Origin: Bacteroidota bacterium
Lineage (GTDB): Bacteria > Bacteroidota > Bacteroidia > B-17B0 > Aurantibacillaceae
Direction: 5' to 3'
Length of the DNA stretch: 64,000 bases
NCBI GenBank assembly: GCA_016702705.1
Contig: JADJDM010000008.1
Coordinates: 1 to 64,000 of the forward strand
This document shows positions 55,886 through 64,000 of this stretch, one piece after another. A program made the position numbers and the translations under genes. The stretch's first letter is position 1. Each line of letters opens with the position of its first letter. The notes below the pieces were generated by a model. It made no database searches, was not told the DNA's origin, and saw only the letters and a program-made list of their open reading frames with translations.

Positions 55886-56270
55886 TTTCGGTTTCGATTC
55901 TGAACTGCGAAATTAAGAAACGTTCGCTGATTTTTTTCAATAAAAATGAAACTCGATATTTTCCATTGGTGCAAGTTAAGGTACCAACAACAAACTGATT
56001 GGATGATTTAGCAGCGCTGGTATGGCTTTCAACAAAAGATTTGATTGGATGTTTGGCGAAAAAATCCTTTAACACTAACTCAGCTTGAGCTTTGCTGTAA
56101 ACATCTTCTTTATCTAAAATTTTTAAATCAATTTTATCATTAAAGTTTTTCGCAATCAGTTGCGCATTGCCCTGCTTAATCGCATCAACAACATCCTTGC
56201 TTACATCAATAAATGGATCAGCAAAAACTGAACTTAAAAAGAAGCCAAAAAATAAAAGTATAGCTTTCAT
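55878..56270 (-). CDS. DUF4783 periplasmic protein (130 aa)
   Basis: With ATG 56270 the protein has a signal peptide (KAILLFFGFFLSSVFA). It is followed by the DUF4783 pattern DVSKDVVDAIKQGNAQLIAK, KAQAELVLKDFFAKHPI and GTLTCTNGKYRVSFLLKK. This NTF2-like family is typical of Bacteroidota and often precedes nadC, as here. Function unknown. The upstream gap to 56,579 (about 310 nt) contains no gene or clear element. Confidence 0.85.
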   Translation of the reverse strand: MKAILLFFGFFLSSVFADPFIDVSKDVVDAIKQGNAQLIAKNFNDKIDLKILDKEDVYSKAQAELVLKDFFAKHPIKSFVESHTSAAKSSNQFVVGTLTCTNGKYRVSFLLKKISERFLISQFRIETEND

Positions 56271-56579
56271 TGTATTTTTTTTTGAAAAGAAAGCAATTAT
56301 TGTACCGCTTTCACAATTGAGAACCTCTCTTAATTCATTTCTCATCGTTGAACTTCAAAAATTAAAGCCTCACATACCAATGTATGCTACGTTTTAATTT
56401 TTTCGTTCGCCTCGATTAATAAATTAATAGATGTCCTCAAATATATGAAGTATTTGCATTGTGTCAAAAGATAATTTATGAACCAAGCAGCCAAAGTTTA
56501 ATTAAGAAGCAATTGTGAAAAAGTATTTGAGCGGCAAAATTCGGACGTTTCTTTAATAAGTATTATTAAGGTTTGATAA

Positions 56580-58064
56580 ATGAAACAATTTAAACCAATA
56601 TATGTTCTCGCTTCGCTCCTATCTGCATTTGCGTGCATGGCGTTGCTTAGTTTGGTTTTTCCTAAAGATGGAATTCAAGTATCAGAAACTTTCACTATAC
56701 GATTTCCTCAACTCCGTAGTTTTTTTGAAAAAGAAGAAAAAACAGATATCTCAGATATTTTAGCGCTTAGCGATACTACCTTAACAATTGACACTTCTAC
56801 AATTGAAGTAAAAAAAACAGATAGTTTACCAAACGATACAACGCCAAATCAAAGCCATGGAGAAGTTAAAGATCCTTCGCTTAAAGTTGTTACTCCATTA
56901 GAATATAACAATGGTGACAAATCTTGTTTGAATTCATTTTTTTATGCTCTATCAAATGAAATAAATGCATCCAAAGCAATTCACATTTTACATTATGGTG
57001 ATTCGCAAATTGAGGGCGATCGTATTTCTGATTTTCTTCGAATGAAATTACAAAACCAATTTGGTGGCGAAGGGCAAGGCTTTGTTTCTCCAATGCCAGT
57101 TGCTCCATCTGTTGCATTGCGACAAACAAATAGCGACAATTGGGAACGTTATACCATTTTTACTGGAAAAGATAAACGTGTTAAACACGGTAATTTTGGC
57201 GCAGGGGCAGGTTTTCTTCGTTATTTAAAATATGGTGCTGCAAACGATTCTTCAAAAACCAAAGAGGCTTGGTTTAAAGTTGTAACAAGTAAAGCAGGCG
57301 GGGCAAAACTTGCATCGTACACAAAAGTAAAATTGTTTTATGGTAACTCAGCATACAAAACAGGAATTGAATTTTATGAAAACGGGGCATTAAAAGAATC
57401 GGATAGTTTAAGTGCTGGTGGTTCATTCAACATAAAACAATTTGCGGTTAGCGGAAACAATCCAAACTTTGAAATGAAATTTAAAGGCAAGGATAGTCCG
57501 GATATTTATGGAATGTCATTAGAAGGAAATGGTGGAATTATTGTAGATAATTTTGGTTTGCGTGGAAGTTCTGGAACATTCTTTAATCAAATGAATAGTG
57601 GGCAGCTAGGAAGTTTTTATAATCACATGAATGTGAAATTATTCATTTTGCAATTTGGTGGAAATTCATTGCCTTACATGAAAGATAAAAAACAAGCAGA
57701 TAATTTTGGCAAGTATTTAGAATCACAAATTCGTACTTTGAAAAAATTAGTTCCTAATGCAAGTTTTATTTTAATTGGCCCTGCTGACATGAGTGTAAAA
57801 GAAGGCACGGAATATGTAACACATCCACAGCTAGAGAATTTACGTGATGCAATTAAACTTGCTGCATTTAATACCAACTCCGCTTTCTTTGATATGTACG
57901 AATGCATGGGTGGGAAAAATAGTATGGTAAGTTGGGTAGATGCGGGAATTGCAGCGAAGGATTACATACATTTTAGTCCGGGTGGAGCAAGAAAAATTGC
58001 CACGATTTTGTACTCTGCCATTATTAATGATTATAACGAATATGTGAGGGGGAAAGGAAAATGA
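56580..58064 (+). CDS. SGNH/GDSL-type hydrolase, first copy (494 aa)
   Basis: An N-terminal membrane anchor (IYVLASLLSAFACMALLSLV) is followed by an extracytoplasmic linker rich in T and D. The SGNH domain has ILHYGDSQIEGDR (block I, Ser), FILQFGGNSLP (block III) and DYIHFSPGGARKIA (block V, Asp-x-x-His). The family removes or transfers acyl groups on polysaccharides. It overlaps the next SGNH gene by 4 nt and precedes an MBOAT acyltransferase, so the three likely act together in O-acetylation of an exported glycan. Confidence 0.85.
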   Translation: MKQFKPIYVLASLLSAFACMALLSLVFPKDGIQVSETFTIRFPQLRSFFEKEEKTDISDILALSDTTLTIDTSTIEVKKTDSLPNDTTPNQSHGEVKDPSLKVVTPLEYNNGDKSCLNSFFYALSNEINASKAIHILHYGDSQIEGDRISDFLRMKLQNQFGGEGQGFVSPMPVAPSVALRQTNSDNWERYTIFTGKDKRVKHGNFGAGAGFLRYLKYGAANDSSKTKEAWFKVVTSKAGGAKLASYTKVKLFYGNSAYKTGIEFYENGALKESDSLSAGGSFNIKQFAVSGNNPNFEMKFKGKDSPDIYGMSLEGNGGIIVDNFGLRGSSGTFFNQMNSGQLGSFYNHMNVKLFILQFGGNSLPYMKDKKQADNFGKYLESQIRTLKKLVPNASFILIGPADMSVKEGTEYVTHPQLENLRDAIKLAAFNTNSAFFDMYECMGGKNSMVSWVDAGIAAKDYIHFSPGGARKIATILYSAIINDYNEYVRGKGK

Positions 58065-59272
58065 AAAAATTAATAACAGGAATATTTTTACTTGGATTTG
58101 TGTTGAATGTGATTTCACAAACAACAACATATCCATTTATACAATACGATAAAAATAAAATTACCTACTACAAAGACAGTAGTAATATGCTTGGTTTTTT
58201 CACGAAGATGAATGAATTGAGAGATGGGAAAAGAAAAAGTGTGAACGTTGTTCATATTGGCGGTTCACACATTCAAGCAGGCATTTTCACAGAAAACATT
58301 CATGACAAATTACAAGCATTGGGAAATTTTGAAGGTGGTGGTATGTATGCGTTTCCGTTTAAGTTAGGAAAAACAAATAGTCCACATTCGTTTAAAACAT
58401 ATTCTAATGGAACTTGGAAACGTTGTCGTTGCATTACAAAAGAAAAATGCACTCCACTTGGGGTATCAGGAATTGCAGTTGTTACAAACGATAGCGCAAA
58501 TTATTTTGCTTTAAAAATTCAACCCAATGCACATTTAAAAAACTTCACTAAAATAAAAGTGTATCACAATTTCAATAACAGTTTTCATTTTTCTTATCAT
58601 AGAGGTTTACCTGCGGCATACAAAAAATACGACATGCCAAAGGAAGGTTATACCATGTATGTGTTTGATGTAGCACAAGACAGTGTTTGTTTTGATTTAC
58701 TAAGAAAAGACACATTACAAAAAGATTTTGCCTTATACGGATTTAGTTTAGAAAATGAAAAGCCAGGTTATTACTATGCAACTATGGGTGTAAATGGTGC
58801 ATCCACAGAATCGTTTTTAAACTGCGAAGATTTTGCAAAACAATTAAAAACATTAAGTCCTGATTTGGTTATTTTTTCATTAGGAGTAAATGATGTTCAT
58901 GGACCAAATTTTAATGCTAAAGTTTATATGGCGCATTATGATTCATTAATTAGTAAAGTAAGAGAAGCATCTCCAAACTGCGCTATATTATTTACAACTA
59001 TTAGCGACAACTACATTCGTAAAAAAACGCCGAATAAAAAAAGTATGTTAGGTGATGATGCCATTTATGAATTGGCAGAAAAAAGAGGTTTAGCCGTGTG
59101 GGATTTATTTGAAATAATGGGTGGATACAAAAGCATGACGAAATGGTACAAAGCAAAATTAGCAGCGAGAGACAAAGTACATTTTGCTCCAAAAGGCTAT
59201 CGTATTTTATCAGACATGATGTTTGAAGCATTAATGAAAAGCTACGACGCAAACAACCCAATAAAGAAATAG
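58061..59272 (+). CDS. SGNH/GDSL-type hydrolase, second copy (403 aa)
   Basis: A signal peptide (LITGIFLLGFVLNVISQ) is followed by the SGNH blocks: VVHIGGSHIQAG (block I, with GGSH instead of GDS), VIFSLGVNDVHG (block III, GxND) and DKVHFAPKGYRIL (block V). The aspartate of block I is replaced, as in a part of this family. It is tightly coupled to the first SGNH gene and followed after 13 nt by the MBOAT gene. Confidence 0.85.
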   Translation: MKKLITGIFLLGFVLNVISQTTTYPFIQYDKNKITYYKDSSNMLGFFTKMNELRDGKRKSVNVVHIGGSHIQAGIFTENIHDKLQALGNFEGGGMYAFPFKLGKTNSPHSFKTYSNGTWKRCRCITKEKCTPLGVSGIAVVTNDSANYFALKIQPNAHLKNFTKIKVYHNFNNSFHFSYHRGLPAAYKKYDMPKEGYTMYVFDVAQDSVCFDLLRKDTLQKDFALYGFSLENEKPGYYYATMGVNGASTESFLNCEDFAKQLKTLSPDLVIFSLGVNDVHGPNFNAKVYMAHYDSLISKVREASPNCAILFTTISDNYIRKKTPNKKSMLGDDAIYELAEKRGLAVWDLFEIMGGYKSMTKWYKAKLAARDKVHFAPKGYRILSDMMFEALMKSYDANNPIKK

Positions 59273-59285
59273 GATTTTTAATTGA

Positions 59286-60992
59286 ATGAAAGAAGGGCAA
59301 CAAATAGTAAGTGAAGTTTTAAATGATTCGAATCCGATAATGGATTTCTTGAAATTTATATTTGCTTGGAATCCTGAGCAGCCGCTTACTTTTATGCATT
59401 TGTTCTTTTGGGGATTTTTTGCAGTTGTATTGTTGTTTTACTCGATTGTTTACAAACACAATTTAGCACGCACTATATTTCTATTACTCGTTTCATTTTT
59501 CTTTTATTTCAAAACAAGTGGATTTTTCATCATACTGCTCTTTTTCACTATTGCCAACGACTATAACCTTGGTAGGCTCATCGCCAAATCCAAAACACCT
59601 TCGCGCAAAAAATTGTACTTAACCATAAGTATTATTTGTAATTTATTGTTGCTTGGTTATTTTAAATATGCCTATTTCTTTACAGAGAGCTACAATCAAC
59701 TAGTTGGTGGCGATGTTAAATTTTTTAATCACTATGCACAATTTAGCAATAGCTTTTTTGGAACACATTTTAGTGTAGATAAATTAATATTACCTGTAGG
59801 AATCTCATTCTTCACTTTCCAAAGTATTTCATACGTAGTTGATTTATATAGAGACAAAGTAAAACCAGTAAAGAATATTTTAGAATACGGTTTCTTCGTT
59901 TGTTTCTTCCCGCATTTGGTAGCAGGACCAATTGTGAAAGCGCATGAATTCCTTCATCAAATAAATCAACCTTATAAATTAAGCAAGCAAGATTTTGGCG
60001 TTGCTTTGTTTTGGATATTAAATGGATTCGCAAAAAAAGTAATGGCAGATTATATTGCTATCAATTATATAGATCGAATTTTTGATAATCCAAATTATTA
60101 CTCAGGTACCGAAGTTGTGTTTGGTGTATTTGGATATTCATTACAAATTTATGCTGATTTCTCTGGTTACACCGACATTGCAATTGGTATTGCATTGGCT
60201 TTAGGATTTAGATTAAAAACGAATTTCCTCTCACCATACAAAGCTGCTAGTACAAGTGAGTTTTGGCAGCGTTGGCATGTTTCCTTATCATCATGGTTAA
60301 AAGAGTATTTATACATTCCATTAGGAGGAAATAAAAAAGGTACAATTGGCTCTTACATCTGCATCGCATTGATTTGTGTGGTGATGATTTTACTCTCGGG
60401 AAAAATTTGGTTGTTCTTTTTATTTGCAGCCTTAGCAGTTTTACTTTTTGTTTTAACGATGCTTATTCCAAAAGTAAAGCAAACAATTAATACCAATATT
60501 AATTTATTAGTTACGATGTTGCTAGGTGGCTTATGGCATGGTAGCAGCTGGATGTTTATTATTTGGGGTGGTTTAAACGGCTTGGGATTAGTGCTTCACA
60601 AACTATGGCAAAAAATTTCTCCGTTCAACAAAACCAATTCGGTGCTTTACAGAATCGTGATGATTTTTGTGACGCTAACGTTCATAAGCTTCACACGTAT
60701 TTGGTTTAGAAGTGCGAATTTAGAAACAGTAGGATTTATTTTTGATCGTATGAGTAATCATTTAGGATTAGATTTAATTTGGGATATTATTGTTGGATAC
60801 AAATTAGTGTTTGCAGTTATTTTATTGGGTTATTTAATTCATTGGATTCCTGAGCGTTTTAAAGTGCAATACCGCACTGCCTTTGCCCAGCTTCCTGTTC
60901 CTGCAATGATAGCAATTGTTGTTATTGCATTTTTCTGTTTGTACCAAGCTATGTCATCTGAGATGCAGCCGTTCATTTATTTTCAATTTTAA
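59286..60992 (+). CDS. MBOAT-family O-acyltransferase, AlgI/DltB-like (568 aa)
   Basis: A polytopic membrane protein with the MBOAT core: LPVGISFFTFQSISYVVDLY, FFPHLVAGPIVKAHEF, FSGYTDIAIGIAL, FWQRWHVSLSSWLKEYLYIP and the catalytic His in LLGGLWHGSSWMFIIWG. AlgI-type enzymes bring acyl groups across the membrane to polysaccharide acceptors, working with SGNH partner proteins. The two SGNH genes directly upstream are the expected partners. No alginate or teichoic genes are seen here, so the glycan is unknown. Confidence 0.93.
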   Translation: MKEGQQIVSEVLNDSNPIMDFLKFIFAWNPEQPLTFMHLFFWGFFAVVLLFYSIVYKHNLARTIFLLLVSFFFYFKTSGFFIILLFFTIANDYNLGRLIAKSKTPSRKKLYLTISIICNLLLLGYFKYAYFFTESYNQLVGGDVKFFNHYAQFSNSFFGTHFSVDKLILPVGISFFTFQSISYVVDLYRDKVKPVKNILEYGFFVCFFPHLVAGPIVKAHEFLHQINQPYKLSKQDFGVALFWILNGFAKKVMADYIAINYIDRIFDNPNYYSGTEVVFGVFGYSLQIYADFSGYTDIAIGIALALGFRLKTNFLSPYKAASTSEFWQRWHVSLSSWLKEYLYIPLGGNKKGTIGSYICIALICVVMILLSGKIWLFFLFAALAVLLFVLTMLIPKVKQTINTNINLLVTMLLGGLWHGSSWMFIIWGGLNGLGLVLHKLWQKISPFNKTNSVLYRIVMIFVTLTFISFTRIWFRSANLETVGFIFDRMSNHLGLDLIWDIIVGYKLVFAVILLGYLIHWIPERFKVQYRTAFAQLPVPAMIAIVVIAFFCLYQAMSSEMQPFIYFQF

Positions 60993-61001
60993 TTACTTCA
61001 C

Positions 61002-62174
61002 ATGAAAGACAATGTTGTTGCTTCGTACCTGTTAAATGCTATTCCGCTAATTGAACAATACATTGATGTTTCGCATGATCAGCGAATTCCTGTAAATCAT
61101 TATTTAAAAAATCACTTTAAAAAACATCCTAAGTTTGGGAAACGCGATCGTAATCACATTGCTGAATTAGTATACTCTTATTTTAGAATTGGTCACGCAT
61201 TACCAAAAGACAGAATTAAAGAGCGCATATTGGCTGGAAGCTATTTATCATGTAATGATGAAACCGGAATTAAACATTTTTTATTACAGAAAGAATTTGG
61301 TTCTTTAGACACAAATAAATCTTTAGAAGAAAAAATTAAAGATGCTCCAAAACTATTTGCAGGATTGGATTTAAGCAAGTTCTTACCTTTTGATATTGAA
61401 TTTAGTGAAGGCATTACTAAAGAAGCGTTCATGCAATCCTTTTTTAAGCCTGCAGCGGTTTTTATTAGAGTGGTTGAGAAATTTAAAGGTTTGGTAGTTG
61501 AAGAATTAAATCAAAATGAAATTATTTTTGAAGAAATTGAATCAGTTAAAAATTGCATTCACATTAAATCAAACTTCAATTTAAATAATTTAAAAACCTT
61601 TACTAAAGGTTATTTAGAAATACAAGACATTAGCTCGCAACAATGTGGTAATTACTTAGAACCAGCTGCTCACGAATATTGGTGGGATATGTGCGCTGCA
61701 TCAGGCGGAAAAAGTTTATTGCTATTAAGTAAAGACAATAGAATAAAATTACTTTGCAGCGATGTTAGAAGAAGTATTTTAGAAAATTTAAAAGATCGCT
61801 TTCAACGTAATGGGTTCAGTAATTATACCACACAAATAATTGATGCAACAAAACCATTAGACTTTAAAAATAAATTTGATGGAATCATGTGCGATGCACC
61901 ATGCAGTGGAAGTGGCACTTGGCATAGAAACCCAGAAGAATTATTTTTCGCAACGGAGCAGTCTATTAAGACATATAGCGAATTACAAAGTGAGATTCTT
62001 AAAAATGCGGTGAAGATTTGTAATGATAAAACGAAGTTTGTTTACATAACCTGTTCGGTTTTTAAAATGGAGAATGAAAAACAAATTGAAAAGTATGCTG
62101 AGTTTTTTAAGGTATCGGCTAGTTTGAATAATTTGGATGCTGGTGGAGATGCTATGTTTGTGGGGCAGAAGTAG
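61002..62174 (+). CDS. RsmB/NOP2-type rRNA cytosine-C5 methyltransferase (390 aa)
   Basis: The NOL1/NOP2/Sun methyltransferase motifs are MCAASGGKSLLLLS (SAM loop), LLCSDVRRSILENLKDRF, DGIMCDAPCSGSGTWHRNPE (catalytic Cys of motif IV) and FVYITCSVFKMENEKQI (second Cys, motif VI). The N-terminus is a NusB-like helical region (AELVYSYFRIGHALP). It likely methylates a cytosine of 16S rRNA. It stands alone, 10 nt after the MBOAT gene. Confidence 0.9.
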   Translation: MKDNVVASYLLNAIPLIEQYIDVSHDQRIPVNHYLKNHFKKHPKFGKRDRNHIAELVYSYFRIGHALPKDRIKERILAGSYLSCNDETGIKHFLLQKEFGSLDTNKSLEEKIKDAPKLFAGLDLSKFLPFDIEFSEGITKEAFMQSFFKPAAVFIRVVEKFKGLVVEELNQNEIIFEEIESVKNCIHIKSNFNLNNLKTFTKGYLEIQDISSQQCGNYLEPAAHEYWWDMCAASGGKSLLLLSKDNRIKLLCSDVRRSILENLKDRFQRNGFSNYTTQIIDATKPLDFKNKFDGIMCDAPCSGSGTWHRNPEELFFATEQSIKTYSELQSEILKNAVKICNDKTKFVYITCSVFKMENEKQIEKYAEFFKVSASLNNLDAGGDAMFVGQK

Positions 62175-62181
62175 TTTTTTT

Positions 62182-62218
62182 CACCACTAAGACGCTAAGG
62201 GCGCTGAGAGACACTAAG
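62182..62218. repeat. CACTAAG-type dispersed repeat, copy 1
   Basis: CACCACTAAGACGCTAAGGG followed by further CTGAG/CTAAG words, with a unit of about 9 bp. It closely matches 63099-63135. It overlaps the last codons of the pssA reading. Confidence 0.7.
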
Positions 62219-63064
62219 CAATTTTCTTTTTGTTGATAATGTTTGATACTACTGAGAGTAGTATGTATAATATTATGGTTAGTGGGATGCCTACGAATTT
62301 TAGTAGGACTAACATAACAACTGCAAGTAATAAAAATACAAAACGGATTTCGTTTCCTCTCCATTTAAAGTGTTTGAATTTTAGGGAGAATAATGGAAGT
62401 TCGGCAACTAATAATAACGAGAAAACAATTGTAATAATAATTAAGAAAGAAGGGTTGTAAGTCCAATCGGCGAAAAAGGCAACGGGATCAACTGCGGCCC
62501 ATTTCCCTTATAGTAACATTCATTGCGAAGTTATCTCCTGACAAACGAATTGTTGAAAGTGAACTTAACAAAGCAATGGAAGCAATAAAAATAGCATTTG
62601 CAGGCGTAGGAACGCCTATGAATGAATCACTTTGGCGCGTATCGTTATTAAATTTCGCTAACCTAATAGCTGATAAAATAGGAATGACAAAAGCAAGATA
62701 AGGCAAGTAATAATGATAAGGTGATAAGTTGTGTATCACGAACATATTGTGGTAAAAACGGACTTGCAAAATGCGCGTCATCAACAATTCCAATAGAAAT
62801 TTTCAGCATGTGAAACATAATGATACCTGGCACAACGCCAAAAGTCACCATATCTGCCAAACTATCTAAATCTTTACCAATTGTCGAACTTACTTTTAAT
62901 AAACGTGCAGCAAAACCATCGAAAAAATCTAATACAGCTGCTATACCAACTAAATATGCTGCCCACACTAAATTACCTTCAAATGCTTTTACAATGGCTA
63001 AACATCCGCATAACAAATTACCACAGGTTATGGCGTTGGGGATGTTTCGTTTGATAAAATTCAT
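62214..63064 (-). CDS. pssA: CDP-diacylglycerol-serine O-phosphatidyltransferase (two frameshifts)
   Basis: From ATG 63064 the reading starts NIPNAITCGNLLCGCLAIVK. It has the CDP-alcohol phosphotransferase motif, with VLDFFDGFAARLLKVSST and GKDLDSLADM supplying the D..DG..AR...G...D...D residues. The frame changes near 62690, continuing AFVIPILSAIRLAKFNNDTR, GVPTPANAIFIASIA, and again near 62500 to the last membrane segments ending at 62214. The joined length of about 283 residues and six to eight membrane segments fit PssA. It makes phosphatidylserine. Two indels in an essential gene point to base-calling error. Confidence 0.85.
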
Positions 63065-63098
63065 GGTGTAAATATAAGGAAATTTTGATTGGGGCTTT

Positions 63099-63135
63099 TC
63101 ACCACTAAGACACTGAGGGCACTAAGATTCACTAA
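63099..63135. repeat. CACTAAG-type dispersed repeat, copy 2
   Basis: CACCACTAAGACACTGAGGG followed by CACTAAG words, in the same orientation as the copy at 62182. It lies between bioF and pssA and overlaps the last bioF codons. Confidence 0.7.
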
Positions 63136-64000
63136 GGGATTTTACTAAACTTGTTATTTGTTCTTCTGTATTAAAACTATGTAAACAAATTCTTAAACGC
63201 TCGGTGCCAGCTTTTACGGTGGGGCTTTTTATAGCGCGGGCATCCATGCCTTTGGTTATTAAAAATTCGCTGGTGTAGGTCGCAGCTTCGTTTCCGTTTA
63301 CCATGAAGCATTGTATGGCGCTTGGTGTTGAAACGAAACGTGTATCATTTTTACTAAAACATTAAACTGCTCTATTCGGGTTTTTAAAACTTCGATTTGA
63401 TTGGTGTTTTGCAAATACTCATAAGCTGCGTCTATTGCTGCATAAGCATGTGGTGCCAATGCAGTTGTATAAATAAATGAGCGAGAAAAATTAATTAAAT
63501 AATTTCTTAATTCCGTTGAACCCAAAATAATTGCCCCGTGCACTCCTAACGCTTTACCAAAAGTATGCATGCGCGCGAAACACTTGTCTTCGACTTCTAA
63601 TTCGTTACACAAACCTCTGCCTTGTTTTCCAAATACTCCTGTTGCGTGAGCTTCATCAACAATTATATAAAAATTATATTTTTCTTTTAATGCAACAATC
63701 TCTTTAAGCGGGGCAAGGTCTCCATCCATAGAGTAAACAGACTCTAGCAATACATAACAATTACCTTCACTTGTTTGTTGCGCAATTAATAAACGCTCTA
63801 AATCATTTACATCGTTATGCTTAAACTTATAATGTTTAGAAAGTGAAAGTCGCATACCATCATGCAGAGAAGCATGCACTAAATCATCGTACAAAAAAAC
63901 ATCTTCTTTTTTACCAATGGCAGAAAGCAATCCAAGGTTTGCATCGTAACCCGAATTAAAAATTAAACCTGCTTCTGCATTATGAAAAGTAGCAATTTTA
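63122..64000 (-). CDS. bioF: 8-amino-7-oxononanoate synthase-type enzyme (5' end outside window, one frameshift)
   Basis: The reading enters from the right edge with ATFHNAEAGLIFNSGYDANL and continues DVFLYDDLVHASLHDGMRLS, SVYSMDGDLAPLKEIVAL, IIVDEAHATGVFGKQGRG and MHTFGKALGVHGA (PLP lysine). This is the alpha-oxoamine synthase pattern. The frame stops at 63298. A one-base shift near 63320 restores VSTPSAIQCFMVNGNEAA and the C-terminus RLRICLHSFNTEEQI to 63122. The enzyme condenses pimeloyl-ACP with alanine in biotin synthesis; 2-amino-3-ketobutyrate ligase is a less likely alternative. The first 100 or so residues are outside the window. Confidence 0.85.

Overview
The window is AT-rich chromosomal DNA of a member of the Bacteroidota. 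The evidence is a gldK-gldL-gldM-gldN type IX secretion/gliding cluster next to a PorP/SprF-family gene, Bacteroidota-type promoters (-7 element TAnnTTTG, no clear Shine-Dalgarno sites), and several families typical of the phylum (DUF3127, DUF2027-Smr, DUF4783). I cannot assign genus or species.

Layout. Bases 1 to about 45,213 look like the right-hand part of an integrated genomic island. It ends in a displaced 3' half of a CAT-anticodon tRNA gene (45,170-45,211) with the tRNA terminator behind it. Core genes follow: Smr protein, comEC, gldNMLK, porP, nadC, DUF4783, two SGNH hydrolases plus an MBOAT acyltransferase, an RsmB-like rRNA methyltransferase, pssA and bioF. The island holds mostly defence-type and toxin-antitoxin-type cargo: a macro-like/HEPN protein, a RecD-like helicase, an exonuclease VII-ATPase-effector operon, a TPR protein, an ADP-ribosyltransferase-like protein, a WG-repeat protein, a giant GHKL ATPase with a DUF3883/NOV nuclease-like end, a retron, a restriction-nuclease-like protein, two HipBA pairs, a kinase-TPR-FHA protein, a caspase-like protease and an AbiE-type nucleotidyltransferase operon.

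Two things stand out. First, a retron operon on the minus strand (31,139 to 28,066): a 225-residue unknown protein, a short DnaB-like helicase, a msr-msd RNA with a 13-position a1/a2 stem, and a retron reverse transcriptase. A divergent WYL-domain regulator lies beside it. I do not recognise this gene set as a described retron type. Second, at least eight island promoters share one hidden design: a 7-5-7 inverted repeat whose centre lies exactly 22.5 bp upstream of the centre of the -7 box. The half-site differs by district (TATGCAG, AACGCAG, ACGCCA), and each district has its own WYL regulator. This suggests three parallel WYL regulons controlling the cargo.

Sequence quality. Many genes carry single-base frameshifts, often in homopolymers. 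They include core genes that should be intact (gldN, comEC, pssA, bioF), so much of the breakage may be sequencing or assembly error. Gene spans given here bridge the frameshifts where both halves clearly belong together. Some lesions cannot be explained that way and look like real decay: the deletion inside xseA, an orphan reverse-transcriptase tail and an integrase tail.
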